Below, one piece after another: positions 18,601 through 27,162 of a stretch of 64,000 nt of DNA. The notes beneath the pieces were generated by a model. The model was not told the origin of the DNA and made no database searches. It worked only from the letters and a program-made list of their open reading frames with translations. The stretch is taken from assembly GCF_001639145.1 (NCBI RefSeq), contig NZ_LROY01000002.1, forward strand, positions 276,001 to 340,000, given 5' to 3'. Source of the stretch: Microbulbifer sp. Q7 (GTDB lineage Bacteria > Pseudomonadota > Gammaproteobacteria > Pseudomonadales > Cellvibrionaceae). The number at the start of each line of letters is the position of its first letter. The first letter of the stretch is position 1. The translations under genes and the position numbers were made by a program.

Positions 18601-20529
18601 ACCGAAGAGGTCGGCTTTGACGGCCGTGTTACACGTTACGCGTACAACAATGCCGGCCACCTCATCGCCAGCCGGGCGGTGACGGACACGGCAAGCGGCA
18701 AGGGTGTGGATACCCTGTATGAGCGGGATGCCTTCGGCCGTCTGTTACAGGAAATCACTCCGGACGGCACCACCAGTTACCGCTATAACCGCGCCGGCCA
18801 GATGACCGAAGCGGAAACCGCGCACCGGAAATTACGCTGGAATTACGACGCCTGCGGCCGCCTGATTGGCGACTGGCAGGACAATGCAGAAATCCTGCAC
18901 TCCTACGACAAAGCCGGTAACCGTATTGCCACCCGCTTGCCCAGCGGAGAAGAACTGATCTATGGCTATAACGAGGTGGGCCAGTTCCAGAGCCTCCACA
19001 CCCAGTTTGCTGGCGCAGAGACAGCAACACTACTGGCCTCCATCAATCGCGATGCACTCGGCAGAGAAATCGCCCGGGAACACGGCAATGGCCTCACCAC
19101 CAATAGTAGCTACGACCCGCAGGGCCGCCTGCAAAGCCTGCGTGTGGGTAAGTCCGCATCGGATGCTAACAAGCCAGTAGAAAACCCGCTGCTGGAGCGC
19201 AGCTACGGCTACAACCGCAGTGGCCAGCTAACCCAGATCAACGACAGCCTGCGCGGCAACCGCAGCTACCACTACGACGCACTGGATCGTCTGACCCAGG
19301 TAGATGGCCCGTCCCCGGAACATTTCGTCCACGACCCCGCACACAATATTCTCGCCGCGGCAGGCAGCGCGGAGGAAGCACAACAGCAGGCCAGCAGTAC
19401 CCAGGTAAACGGCAACCGCCTGCAATTCCGCGGCGACACCCACTACGAATACGATATCCACGGCAGCCGCACCGCCGCCCTGCGCGGCAAAGGCAAAAAG
19501 CTCCAGACCCGCTATCGCTACAACAGCAAGCACCAGCTTGTCGCCGTGGCCCAGTACAAACTGGATGATGCCGGCGAGCCACAACTTCAATCGGAAACCC
19601 ACTACCAGTACGACCCCCTCGGCCGTCGTGTGCGTAAGCAGGGGGTGGGCGCGATCACCGAATTTCTGTGGAATGGCGATGTTCTGCTTCAGGAAACCAC
19701 CCGGGATTCCGCAACCAGCCAGGATCTGAAATCCCGCACCTACTACTTTGAGCCGGAAACGTTTAAGCCAATCGCTCTAAGCGAAGATGGCGAGGTATAC
19801 CAGTACCACCTGGACCACCTTGGCACTCCGGAAACCCTGACCAATTCTGAAGGAGAAGTGGTCTGGAGTGTCAGCTACAAAACCTACGGTAACCTGGCCA
19901 TCGCCCACCGCGAAGAAATTGCTCAGCCGATTCGGTTTCAGGGACAGTATTTTGATGAAGAGAGTGGGCTGCATTACAACCGGTTTAGGTTCTTCGACCC
20001 GGAATGCGGCCGATTTACTCAGCAAGATCCGGTGGGATTGCTAGGCGGTATCAACAATTATCAGTATGTTCCTAACCCATTGACATGGATAGATCCGTAT
20101 GGTCTAAGTTGTAAGGAAGGGTACGCTGTTGTGAGGCAGTTTGAAAATGGGCGGCAAGAAGGGCATTTTACAATTGAAGTCGTACTAGACGATCTAAAGT
20201 ACTCAACACATCAAGTAATCACCGAAAAAGACTGGAGTAATACAACTATCGTACGTGCTGGCCAATATCACTTGGCAAGCAGTGGGCCTATACATGAAGT
20301 GACGATTCCACTTCCTGATGCAAAAACTGCAATTGAGCATCAAAAAAATCTTATTAATGAGCCGCTAGGTAAATACCAGGCTATCGAAAATAGTTGTTTG
20401 TCACATGTGTGCGATATTCTTGATGCTGGTGGCGGCCCAAAATATAGTAAAAGTCGAATTGGTTATGGCAAGTTCTTCAAGAAGAATGGTTTTGGTCGCT
20501 TAGATGCCGGCGGAAGTATTTTAGATTAA
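15700..20529 (+). CDS. Rhs polymorphic toxin with papain-like C-terminal tip
   Basis: This is a 1609-residue Rhs/YD-repeat protein. The N-terminal 420 residues are helical with a hydrophobic patch near 280-300 (FEIALTIVLAAFTGGVGAAA); no PAAR domain or signal peptide is seen. A DUF6531-type entry begins at GEPINLKTGEERL (about 427), followed by YD repeats to about 1370, then DHLGTPETLTN (1372) and the Rhs cap RFTQQDPVGLLGG...DPYGL (about 1436-1468). The tip (about 1469-1609) is A+T-richer than the core. It has His1489, His1504 and His1532 (IHEVTIPLPDA) ahead of Cys1566 in ENSCLSHVCDILDAGG. That order fits a circularly permuted papain-like (NlpC/LRAT-type) enzyme. ATG 15700 follows GGAAAGGGAAAG. 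Export, perhaps by type VI secretion, is inferred. Confidence 0.92.
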   Translation: MQVYVENKFGQRFRVVEGWQSPSTVFDNDASAELLTGFPPTALGQIFEQFLAHNPQCMVGALSVGETSPLHVTQFPGIPPHFSEEHKAVYAAVRRHQILIEEAPLGETILEERQSHIRQKLRLSLQKIVAEERVEVAHIQAVHEQRGALEKVGAHLSRGAQGFGDAAWGLAVWAKDLGEVAMVINPIRMQTAALGATYDYFVHEKSFEASRREYQGEVKKEVVDVLGFDPATITAEQLKQAFEIAHLVYDDAALRGAIGRFAKDYVKAQHSLEISEFAGAGVFEIALTIVLAAFTGGVGAAAAMAKNARLMFRFKDVGDLMLDFAKYQKQYKLLQKKRGAKVGGSSYSALKSEDVSVTTASGIENGGAVKRSAKKDSAANRSSDSGTISATSDKSKSSDAVDKQGADVGVTDSGKTSQCNARACESGEPINLKTGEERLTLVDAVLDGPLPLTLARTYRSSNSRDTGLGVGWSHTFGETLVVEPSRGTVALHDAEGRIIRLPIPGDSGRSHNVVEQLSVTRESDRHWVVAPYGAPKGIQKHFRAESAAGSSLKLSEIRDDYGNFYRFHYVQGQLICVESSLGEALHISPVEGRVGALKKESRDGHISVIASYEYSEQGDLIRATDAKGHSERYEYVGHLIKKRTLKSGYSFHFRWDDSGPGARCLRQWGDPIDGQATYDYTFVWDEDGKGVAVTDTRGGTERYRFNAQALPIYYRDAEGGETLYSYNLLGQPTEIKLPAEEGSERKEIFAYDDCGRLTARTDAAGGVQKIEYNHNGQPAKVTDAAGRIWQREYNESGQVTASIDPLGQITRYTYNPIGLIGSITNPLGQTTRYLWNPQGKLSAVHDAAGRSQHYRYDIHQRLVEVQHGPDLYTRYEYDVQDRISAVTTPDGGRTEYSYNAQGLVAEIADPEGRTTHYDYDGLSQVKARTNPGGSRLQYQYDGERNLIGLTNEKGEQYRLKYDLKERLTEEVGFDGRVTRYAYNNAGHLIASRAVTDTASGKGVDTLYERDAFGRLLQEITPDGTTSYRYNRAGQMTEAETAHRKLRWNYDACGRLIGDWQDNAEILHSYDKAGNRIATRLPSGEELIYGYNEVGQFQSLHTQFAGAETATLLASINRDALGREIAREHGNGLTTNSSYDPQGRLQSLRVGKSASDANKPVENPLLERSYGYNRSGQLTQINDSLRGNRSYHYDALDRLTQVDGPSPEHFVHDPAHNILAAAGSAEEAQQQASSTQVNGNRLQFRGDTHYEYDIHGSRTAALRGKGKKLQTRYRYNSKHQLVAVAQYKLDDAGEPQLQSETHYQYDPLGRRVRKQGVGAITEFLWNGDVLLQETTRDSATSQDLKSRTYYFEPETFKPIALSEDGEVYQYHLDHLGTPETLTNSEGEVVWSVSYKTYGNLAIAHREEIAQPIRFQGQYFDEESGLHYNRFRFFDPECGRFTQQDPVGLLGGINNYQYVPNPLTWIDPYGLSCKEGYAVVRQFENGRQEGHFTIEVVLDDLKYSTHQVITEKDWSNTTIVRAGQYHLASSGPIHEVTIPLPDAKTAIEHQKNLINEPLGKYQAIENSCLSHVCDILDAGGGPKYSKSRIGYGKFFKKNGFGRLDAGGSILD

Positions 20530-20544
20530 CGGGAGGTGGCTATT

Positions 20545-20883
20545 ATGGGGTTGGCATTTTGTAAAAAGCACGGAGAGACCGGGATTACCCCAAACATTTC
20601 AGTTGAAATCTGTGAAGACCAATCAAAAGGGAGTCTCGGAAAAATACAAGATATTTGCATTGTTAATATAAAAATTTTTGATGGCGATGAATACCTATAT
20701 ACCCAAGAAAACTATATTAGTAAGGCAGCTTTCGATGAAGCTGGAATGAACTTCGAGTACATCATTACATGCGAAGAAGATGAAGAAAAGATAAACGTTT
20801 TCTTTCCCGAAACTAGTGGAATGTGCTCAGCTTGCTTTAAAGAATACATAATAAGCCGGAATATAAAGCTTCATGGTTGTTGA
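20545..20883 (+). CDS. Hypothetical protein, candidate immunity to the Rhs tip
   Basis: This 112-residue acidic protein lies 15 bp after the Rhs stop with a strong GGGAGG site before ATG 20545. CxxH at residues 6-9 (FCKKHG) and CxxC at 94-97 (MCSACF) could form a split zinc-ribbon joining the two ends. Between them is a beta-rich stretch (ICIVNIKIFDGDEYLY). Base composition is very A+T-rich: 20641-20700 has only 13 G/C in 60. I do not recognise the family. Position and composition make it the first candidate for the cognate immunity protein; that function is inference. Confidence 0.8.
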   Translation: MGLAFCKKHGETGITPNISVEICEDQSKGSLGKIQDICIVNIKIFDGDEYLYTQENYISKAAFDEAGMNFEYIITCEEDEEKINVFFPETSGMCSACFKEYIISRNIKLHGC

Positions 20884-20979
20884 TGTGAGGCAGGCTGCGA
20901 GCTCATTTTGGATTGACCGGAGGCTAGGCGGAAAACTTGGCACTGTAGTGGTTAACTCTCTGAATGGGCTGAATTAAGT

Positions 20980-21252
20980 ATGAATTATTCTGATGTTGAA
21001 GATTGTGCGGATCGTGCGCTGGAAGCTGTTGTCGGGCTTGAATCAAAGCATGGAAAAAGTCCGGTTCTAGAATCTATTAAGAATCAAATGATATTTGTCA
21101 GGGATAATGCTCGGGTAGGAAAAAACCCAGTCGACGAACTTCCCGATGGTAAATCGTTTACCTTCGGAATATTGTCATCAAGAGAGTTTGCAAGCCCTGA
21201 GGAACTATTAGTCAAAGAGAAGTTGAATCGTGTGGCCAGGTTGCTTTTTTGA
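20980..21252 (+). CDS. Tsi6-like immunity protein (probably orphan)
   Basis: This is a 90-residue, mostly helical protein. From memory it lines up along its length with Tsi6, the immunity protein to the NAD(P)-hydrolysing effector Tse6 of Pseudomonas aeruginosa. Shared features are DRALEAVVGLESKHG (DRALALVVDRLARYP in Tsi6), a middle helix ending in (F/Y)(V/I)R, and FTFGILSSREFASPEEL (LTLGSIAVKEFDETDPEL). The Rhs tip upstream does not resemble Tse6, so this may protect against another strain's toxin or be left from an earlier tip. The ribosome site is weak. The 96 bp before it and the 133 bp after it hold nothing I recognise. Confidence 0.75.
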   Translation: MNYSDVEDCADRALEAVVGLESKHGKSPVLESIKNQMIFVRDNARVGKNPVDELPDGKSFTFGILSSREFASPEELLVKEKLNRVARLLF

Positions 21253-21385
21253 AGTTGCCACCGAAGAAATACAGCTGCTGCCTCAACTTAATGAGATGCC
21301 GGCTTGTGACCGCTTGGTCTATTCTGGTTCTGCGGTAGTATTCCCGACAGCCAAACCCAAATAACAATCAAGGCGAGGGAAAACC

Positions 21386-21850
21386 ATGCGCACAGCAGAC
21401 CAGTGGCTTAATGAATACGGCGAGAGCCACCAAAACCCCACCAATAAAGCCATCCACTGGATGGCGGTGCCCCTGATTTACCTGACGGTAGTCGGCCTCT
21501 TCTGGTCCATTCCGCAGCCCCAGTGGATGGCGGAGCTGGTGTGGCTGAACTGGGCGGTGGTGGCCCTGATCCCAACGATGCTGTTTTACCTGGTGATGTC
21601 GTTCCCTCTCGCGCTGGGAATGGTCGCGCTTTCCTTGCTGTGTCTGGGTGCGTGCAGTGCGCTGGAGCGGAGTGGGCAGAGCGTATTATGGTGGTCCGTA
21701 GGGGTGTTTGTGGTGATGTGGGTGTTCCAGTTTATTGGGCACCATATCGAGGGTAAGAAGCCTTCTTTCTTCAAAGACCTGCAGTTTCTGCTGATCGGCC
21801 CGGCCTGGGTGATCGGTTTCCTGTATCGCAAGCTCGGTATTTCTTACTGA
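21386..21850 (+). CDS. Mpo1-like (DUF962) membrane protein
   Basis: This is a 154-residue membrane protein of the Mpo1/YGL010w family. The yeast member is an Fe(II)-dependent dioxygenase in alpha-oxidation of 2-hydroxy fatty acids. The family motifs are at both ends: ESHQNPTNKAIHWMAVPLIY and QFIGHHIEGKKPSFFKDLQF, followed by LLIGPAWVIGFLYRK. The conserved His residues in these motifs are the likely metal ligands. Four hydrophobic helices are visible. Composition returns to the GC-rich norm here, so the accessory block ends just before it. The bacterial role is unproven. Confidence 0.9.
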   Translation: MRTADQWLNEYGESHQNPTNKAIHWMAVPLIYLTVVGLFWSIPQPQWMAELVWLNWAVVALIPTMLFYLVMSFPLALGMVALSLLCLGACSALERSGQSVLWWSVGVFVVMWVFQFIGHHIEGKKPSFFKDLQFLLIGPAWVIGFLYRKLGISY

Positions 21851-21881
21851 GTAAACCCGTGAGCGATGACTCACTTACTCT

Positions 21882-21912
21882 CGGGTGCCAGCGAAAGCGA
21901 CGTCGGCACCCG
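21882..21912. terminator. Hairpin between convergent genes, possible terminator
   Basis: CGGGTGCC (21882-21889) pairs with GGCACCCG (21905-21912). It lies between the convergent ends of the Mpo1-like and RND genes. There is no T-run, so the assignment is tentative. Confidence 0.35.
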
Positions 21913-21952
21913 TATCCCAGTCTCTAAGTCCTCTGTGCTTTTTGCGAGCACC

Positions 21953-24900
21953 TCACTGGGAGTGGGGCGGTCGCTCCGGATCGCCTTCCGTTACTACCGG
22001 CTCCCCGGTCTCTCCGCCGTGCACCTTCTCGCGCAGACCCTGAACCGTCTTGAAGAAGATCGGCACGAGCAGCGTACCCACCACGCACGCCATCAGTGTG
22101 CCGCCCATCACCGCGGTGCCCAGGGACACCCGGCTCGCGGCCCCGGCGCCGGAGGCAATCACCAGAGGAATGGTGCCTACGACAAATGAGAGCGTGGTCA
22201 TGATGACCGGACGAAAGCGCAGCCGGGCCGCCATCACGGTCGCATCGTGCAGGGAAAGCCTTTCCACCTCCCGCTGTGTTTTGCCGAATTCTACGATCAG
22301 AATCGCGGTCTTGGCCGCCAGCGCGATGAGAAGAACCAAGCCGATTTGCCCATAGAGGCTGAGTGGTTCGCGTGCGATCAGTAGTGCGAGGAGTGCGCCG
22401 ATGATGGCAATCGGAACGGACAAGATAATCGCAAAGGGCGTCATGAACGATTCATACAATGCCGCCAGAAACAGGAACACAAACACCAGTGAAAGCCCCA
22501 TGGCGATGGCAGAAGCATTGCCCGCGCCACGTTCTTCGTAGCTGGAGTCGGACCACTCGTATTTGAATCCTGCGGGCAGGGTTTCATCGGCCACGCGCTC
22601 CAGCGCATTCATGGCATCACCCGAGCTGTATCCGCCTGCGATATTGGGGCCACCGCTGATTTTCGCCGCGTCGTAGGTGTTGTAGCGCTTGAGTGTGACG
22701 GCGCCGAGGGTGGGCTCCGTGCTGATAAGGCTGCTCAGCGGAACCTGCTCCCCCTTGTTGTTGGCGACATACAGCTTGGTCAGGTCCGCTTCCTGCTGGC
22801 GGAACCGGGAGTCGGCCTGCACCATGACACGGAAGGTCTTGTTGTACAGGTTGAAGTCGTTGACATAGATAGCGCCAAGCTGGGTTTGCAGTGTCATGAA
22901 GATATCGCTGATCCTCACGCCGAATGTTTTGGCCTTGACCCGATCAATATTGAGCCGGATTTGCGGCGAGCCTGCCTTGAAAACGGAGAACGCCCGGGCA
23001 ATTTCCGGTTGCTCGGTGGCTGCGGCAGAAAATGCCTGCGCCACCTCAAACAGCGCCTGTGGGCCAACGCCCTGCGTGTCTTCCAGCATGAATGAAAACC
23101 CGGACATGGCGCCCAGCCCCGGAATGGCGGGCGCGCCGAAGACCAGCACCTGTGCCTCGGGCAGCTGTGCGAATTGCGCCTGATATTTCTTTTGCAGCGC
23201 TTGCTGGGAACTCGCTGGATCCTCGCGCTCATCCCAGGGTTTGAGCTTGGCGATCACCATGCCGGCATTGGACTGCAGGGCGACGTTTAACAGGCTGAAA
23301 CCATTCACCGAGAGTACTTTGTCTATGGCGGGATCCTGCATGAGGGTCTCATTCACATGGTCAACCACCTCAGCGGTGCGCCCCAGTGCGGCGGCTTCCG
23401 GTAGCTGGATGTCGACCATGAAGAAGCCCTTGTCCTCGTCGGGAATAAAACTCCTGGGCACCTGCTGAAACAGCAAGAAGAGCGCGACGAAAAGCGCCGC
23501 AACCAGCAGTAGGCTCAGGAGGATATGTTCGGCGAGCCAACCCACCACACGCAGGTAACCCGCAGCAACGCGGGTGAATCCGCTGTTGAACCCGCGAATG
23601 ATAAAGTTCGGTTTACTGTGGCCGGCCTTGAGAATGGTGGAACAGAGTGCCGGGCTGAGCGTCAGGGCATTGACCATGGAGATCAGCACCGCCACGGTGA
23701 TGGTGGTGCCAAATTGCCCGAACATTCTTCCGGTCATGCCCGGCAGCAGCATGGTCGGGCCAAATACCGCGACCAGCACCATGGATGTGGCGACGATGGG
23801 CCCCGACACTTCCTTCATTGCCTTGGCGGTGGCGGCTCTCCGGTCGAGCCCATCATCGTGCATGATGCGCTCCACGTCCTCGACCACGATGATCGCATCG
23901 TCCACCACCACGCCGATGGCGAGAATCAGCCCGAACAGGGTGACCGTATTGATGGTCATGCCCAGCGCATACAGCACGGCTACGGTGCCGATGATGGAAA
24001 CCGGGACCGCGAGAGTGGGCACCAGGGCCGCACGTACGTTGCCGAGAAACAGGTAGGTAACCAGTATCACCAGAATGATGGTAATAATCAGCGTATAGAC
24101 GGTTTCTTCCAGCGAGACCGAGATGAACTCCGTGGTGTCGTGGCCAATCACAGCCTCCACGCCGTCCGGGAAGTATTCGGATAATTCGTTGACCTTCGCC
24201 TTTACGCTGTTGGCCACTTCCAGTGCATTGGCATCGGACAGTTTGTAAATTGCCAGCAGTACGCCCGGACCGTTGTTGTACTCACCGAACCCCTTATAGG
24301 TCTGCGCTCCCAGTTCGACCCGCGCAATATCCCGGATGCGCACCACAGCGCCTTCGTCATCGGCGCGCAATACGATATTGCCGAACTCTTCTTCCGAGCT
24401 GAGCCGCCCTTTGGTGCTGAGAATGTACTGAAATTGGGTGGAGTCCGGCGAAGGCGGTGCACCCAACTGGCCCACTGCGGCCTGTACGTTCTGCTCGCGG
24501 ATGGCGGCGAGGACTTCCGGCACCGATATTTCGAGGCCGGCCATTTTGACCGGGTCCAGCCACACGCGCATACCGTAGTCCAGCGCGCCGATGATTCTTG
24601 CTTCACCGACCCCGGGCACCCGCGCCAGTTCGCTGAGCAGGTTAATGGAGGCGTAGTTGGACAGGAAAATGCCATCAAATGTATTTTCCGGTGAGAACAG
24701 GTTGACCACCATCAACATGTCGGAAGAGCGTTTGCGCACCTTGATGCCGCGTTTCAGCACCTCGGGGGGCAGGGAGGGTTCCGCCAGTGCTACCCGGTTC
24801 TGTACGTCGACCTGCGCCATGTCGGCGTCGACATCAATGCCGAAGGTGATAAACAGCGAGTAGGTGCCATCACTGCCCGCATTTGAAGCCATGTAGACCA

Positions 24901-25132
24901 TGCCTTCTGCACCGTTGACCTGTTCTTCAATGGGGATGGCGACGGCATTCTTTACGGTTTCTGCGTCTGCACCGGGGTAGGCGGCAACCACCGCGATTTT
25001 TGGTGGTGCGATGTCCGGGTATTGATCCACGGGCATGACGATCGCGGCCAGAATACCGGCGAAGGTAATCAGGATCGCAATGACAAAGGCAAAGCGGGGA
25101 CGACGAATAAAAAGGTTGGTATCACCACCCAT
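21953..25132 (-). CDS. RND efflux pump inner-membrane permease (HAE1 family)
   Basis: This 1059-residue AcrB/MexF-type permease uses the proton gradient to expel drugs, dyes or lipophilic compounds. It begins with FIRRPRFAFVIAILITFAGI, with MPVDQYPDIAPPKIAVVAAY just after helix 1. The TM4 proton-relay Asp pair is in AIGVVVDDAIIVVEDVERIM. Two large periplasmic loops and twelve helices are present, and the second half has FVFLFLAALYESFMTPFAII. It follows the adaptor gene by 17 bp in one operon. No outer-membrane TolC-type gene is adjacent, so a shared channel encoded elsewhere is likely. Substrates cannot be told from sequence. Confidence 0.95.
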   Translation of the reverse strand: MGGDTNLFIRRPRFAFVIAILITFAGILAAIVMPVDQYPDIAPPKIAVVAAYPGADAETVKNAVAIPIEEQVNGAEGMVYMASNAGSDGTYSLFITFGIDVDADMAQVDVQNRVALAEPSLPPEVLKRGIKVRKRSSDMLMVVNLFSPENTFDGIFLSNYASINLLSELARVPGVGEARIIGALDYGMRVWLDPVKMAGLEISVPEVLAAIREQNVQAAVGQLGAPPSPDSTQFQYILSTKGRLSSEEEFGNIVLRADDEGAVVRIRDIARVELGAQTYKGFGEYNNGPGVLLAIYKLSDANALEVANSVKAKVNELSEYFPDGVEAVIGHDTTEFISVSLEETVYTLIITIILVILVTYLFLGNVRAALVPTLAVPVSIIGTVAVLYALGMTINTVTLFGLILAIGVVVDDAIIVVEDVERIMHDDGLDRRAATAKAMKEVSGPIVATSMVLVAVFGPTMLLPGMTGRMFGQFGTTITVAVLISMVNALTLSPALCSTILKAGHSKPNFIIRGFNSGFTRVAAGYLRVVGWLAEHILLSLLLVAALFVALFLLFQQVPRSFIPDEDKGFFMVDIQLPEAAALGRTAEVVDHVNETLMQDPAIDKVLSVNGFSLLNVALQSNAGMVIAKLKPWDEREDPASSQQALQKKYQAQFAQLPEAQVLVFGAPAIPGLGAMSGFSFMLEDTQGVGPQALFEVAQAFSAAATEQPEIARAFSVFKAGSPQIRLNIDRVKAKTFGVRISDIFMTLQTQLGAIYVNDFNLYNKTFRVMVQADSRFRQQEADLTKLYVANNKGEQVPLSSLISTEPTLGAVTLKRYNTYDAAKISGGPNIAGGYSSGDAMNALERVADETLPAGFKYEWSDSSYEERGAGNASAIAMGLSLVFVFLFLAALYESFMTPFAIILSVPIAIIGALLALLIAREPLSLYGQIGLVLLIALAAKTAILIVEFGKTQREVERLSLHDATVMAARLRFRPVIMTTLSFVVGTIPLVIASGAGAASRVSLGTAVMGGTLMACVVGTLLVPIFFKTVQGLREKVHGGETGEPVVTEGDPERPPHSQ

Positions 25133-25149
25133 CGAATGAGCGCCTCAGG

Positions 25150-26466
25150 TTACTTGCCGATGTCATTCGGATCATAGGGCTCGCCCGGCTGGTTTCTTTC
25201 CCGCCCTTCGCGTTGCATGGATTCCAGCATCTGCGATTGGGTCTCCCGGTCTCTGGCGAGTTGTTCCTTGAGGGAGTGGGGCGGGGACTTTAGATTGAGG
25301 GGTGTCTGCTTCTTGAAGTCCTCAAGTTTGACTGGCACCACGGTTACCTGATCGCCCGGGCTGACTTTTTGCAGGCCCTCGACCAGAACCCGGTCGCCCG
25401 TTTTCAGGCCCTTGCGAATGGCCCAGTTGGGGCCGATTCGGACACCCACTTCCACATTGGCCCGTTTTACCTTGTTGTCTTTGTCGAGCAGGTAGACGTA
25501 AAAGCCCTGCTGGTCCTGGGATACCGCCTTTTGCGGAATGACGATGCGTTCGATTTCCTCCAGCAGTTTTCCGTGCAGCGTGACATTCTCCTTGGGGATC
25601 AGCAGGCCGTCGGTGTTCGGGAAAAGCACGCGCGCGGCGATGGTGCCGCGGGTGGAGGCGGCGGTGGCATCCCAAGAGAAAAATTCCCCTTTAAAGGGAT
25701 AGATGCTGCCGCCGGGCAGCTCCATATAAAGCTCCATATTGGGAATGGCGCGCCCCTGCTGCTTCAGTCTTTCCACCACGGTGTAAAAATCGTTGTAGGC
25801 CTTCTGGCCCACATTGGCCAGTACGTACACGGGGTCGAGCTTGACCATCTTGGTGATCGGTACCGAGGTCGGCAATATCACAATGTCGCCCGGCGCGTAG
25901 TTGGGGTGCCCAACACGCCCGGAAAACGGCGCCACAATGGACGTATGCGACAGGTCCTGCCGCGCCTGTACCAGCGCTGCATGGGCTTTATCCAGCTCTG
26001 CTTCGGCGGCCAGCTTGGCGGATTTCGCGGTATCAAAATCTTTTGCCGAGATGTAACCCTGGGGGCTTAACTCACGCGCCCGCCGAAAGTTGCCGTCGGC
26101 CTGTTCAAAGTTTGCGGTTGCTTCCGCCACCATGGATTGGGCGGTGGCAACCGCCGACTCGAACTTGTAGGGATCGAGGCGCACCAGCTCTTCGCCCTGT
26201 TTGAAAAAGGCGCCCGGCGTAATGTTCTGATAGAGAATCCTGGATTGCACCAGCGGGAAGATTTGTGCCGTTTCCACCGCCTCGATAACCGCAGGCACCT
26301 CAAAGCTGGGCCGGAATTTCAGGCGCTGGGCTTCCACCACTTCCACCTTCTTCGGCGGTGGGGTGGGTTTTTCTGGCGTCTTGTCCCCGCAGCCTGTGCT
26401 GAGTACAAACGCGAGAATGAAGACTTTCTGCCAGTGAACAGGGAAGAGGTTGGAATAAGACATCAT
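25150..26466 (-). CDS. RND efflux periplasmic adaptor lipoprotein (membrane fusion protein)
   Basis: This 438-residue adaptor links the RND permease to an outer-membrane channel. The N-terminus carries a lipobox (FVLSTGCGDK), so it is probably lipid-anchored. The lipoyl/hairpin region spans QSRILYQNITPGAFFKQGEE to LSHTSIVAPFSGRVG, with the coiled-coil hairpin between (EATANFEQADGNFRRAREL...AEAELDKAHAALVQARQDL). The C-terminal barrel has the family-typical GLKTGDRVLVEGLQKVSPGD. The tail after 400 is hydrophilic and longer than usual. Start codons ATG ATG at 26466 and 26463 are both possible. Confidence 0.94.
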   Translation of the reverse strand: MMSYSNLFPVHWQKVFILAFVLSTGCGDKTPEKPTPPPKKVEVVEAQRLKFRPSFEVPAVIEAVETAQIFPLVQSRILYQNITPGAFFKQGEELVRLDPYKFESAVATAQSMVAEATANFEQADGNFRRARELSPQGYISAKDFDTAKSAKLAAEAELDKAHAALVQARQDLSHTSIVAPFSGRVGHPNYAPGDIVILPTSVPITKMVKLDPVYVLANVGQKAYNDFYTVVERLKQQGRAIPNMELYMELPGGSIYPFKGEFFSWDATAASTRGTIAARVLFPNTDGLLIPKENVTLHGKLLEEIERIVIPQKAVSQDQQGFYVYLLDKDNKVKRANVEVGVRIGPNWAIRKGLKTGDRVLVEGLQKVSPGDQVTVVPVKLEDFKKQTPLNLKSPPHSLKEQLARDRETQSQMLESMQREGRERNQPGEPYDPNDIGK

Positions 26467-26640
26467 TTCCGCGCACTTGAATTAGGAAACCATTGCCTAT
26501 TAATCCTAGTCGTCGTTTGCGGCAGGGGAGGTTGTCGAGGGCGGCTTGGCGCGGGATGCCACCCGTGCGGCGGGGCGCGCAGATACTAGCAGCCGGACGG
26601 TGCGTTAAATGAGCTTGAGGCCGTGCGTGGGCCTGCGGTA

Positions 26641-27162
26641 TCAGCGGTTGTAGTGCACCGGCACTTCCAGGGTTTCCTTTACCTGCTCCATTACCACGTA
26701 GCTGGTGCACTCCTGCACTTCTGGCAGGGTCAGCAGGGTTTCGCCATAAAACCGCCGGTAGGCGCTCATGTCGGCAACACGCGCTTTGATCAGGTAGTCA
26801 AAATTGCCCGATACCAGATAACACTCCTGTACTTCCGGCAGGGCAGACACTGCCGTGCGGAAATCCTCGAATGCATCCTGCGCAGAGCGGTTCAGGCGGA
26901 TCTGTACAAACACCACCAGCGCCGCGTCCAGATACTCGGGGTTGATCAGTGCGGTATAGCCCTGGATAACCCCATCGGACTCCATTTTTTTCACCCGCTC
27001 GACGCAGGGTGTGGCGGTCAGGCCGACGTGGCGGGCCAGTTCCGCGTAGCTGGTGCGCCCGTTCTTTTGCAGTACACGCAGGATGTTGCGATCAATGGTG
27101 CTGAGTTCGTTGGCGCGCCTTTTCATGTTTTTGACATGCTCTCGGATATCTGTCTTGACCAA
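26641..27162 (-). CDS. Lrp/AsnC-family transcriptional regulator
   Basis: This is a 173-residue regulator. A winged-helix DNA-binding part (LSTIDRNILRVLQKNGRTSY ... HVGLTATPCVERVKKMESDG) is followed by the RAM ligand-binding domain (VQECYLVSGNFDYLIKARVA). It is close to true Lrp in length and motif. It diverges from alanine dehydrogenase across a 254-bp A+T-rich region, a common pairing in which the regulator senses alanine or leucine and activates ald. Alternative internal starts (ATG giving MKRRANELS) would still leave the whole domain intact. Confidence 0.94.
   Translation of the reverse strand: MVKTDIREHVKNMKRRANELSTIDRNILRVLQKNGRTSYAELARHVGLTATPCVERVKKMESDGVIQGYTALINPEYLDAALVVFVQIRLNRSAQDAFEDFRTAVSALPEVQECYLVSGNFDYLIKARVADMSAYRRFYGETLLTLPEVQECTSYVVMEQVKETLEVPVHYNR

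Noticed and set aside
17370-19900. Repeated motifs that could suggest a tandem DNA repeat or CRISPR
   Set aside because: They are degenerate YD repeats at protein level; no identical DNA repeats with spacers.
23525-24184. Rightward open frame opposite the RND permease
   Set aside because: His/Gly/Asp-rich shadow of a clearly coding AcrB-type gene.
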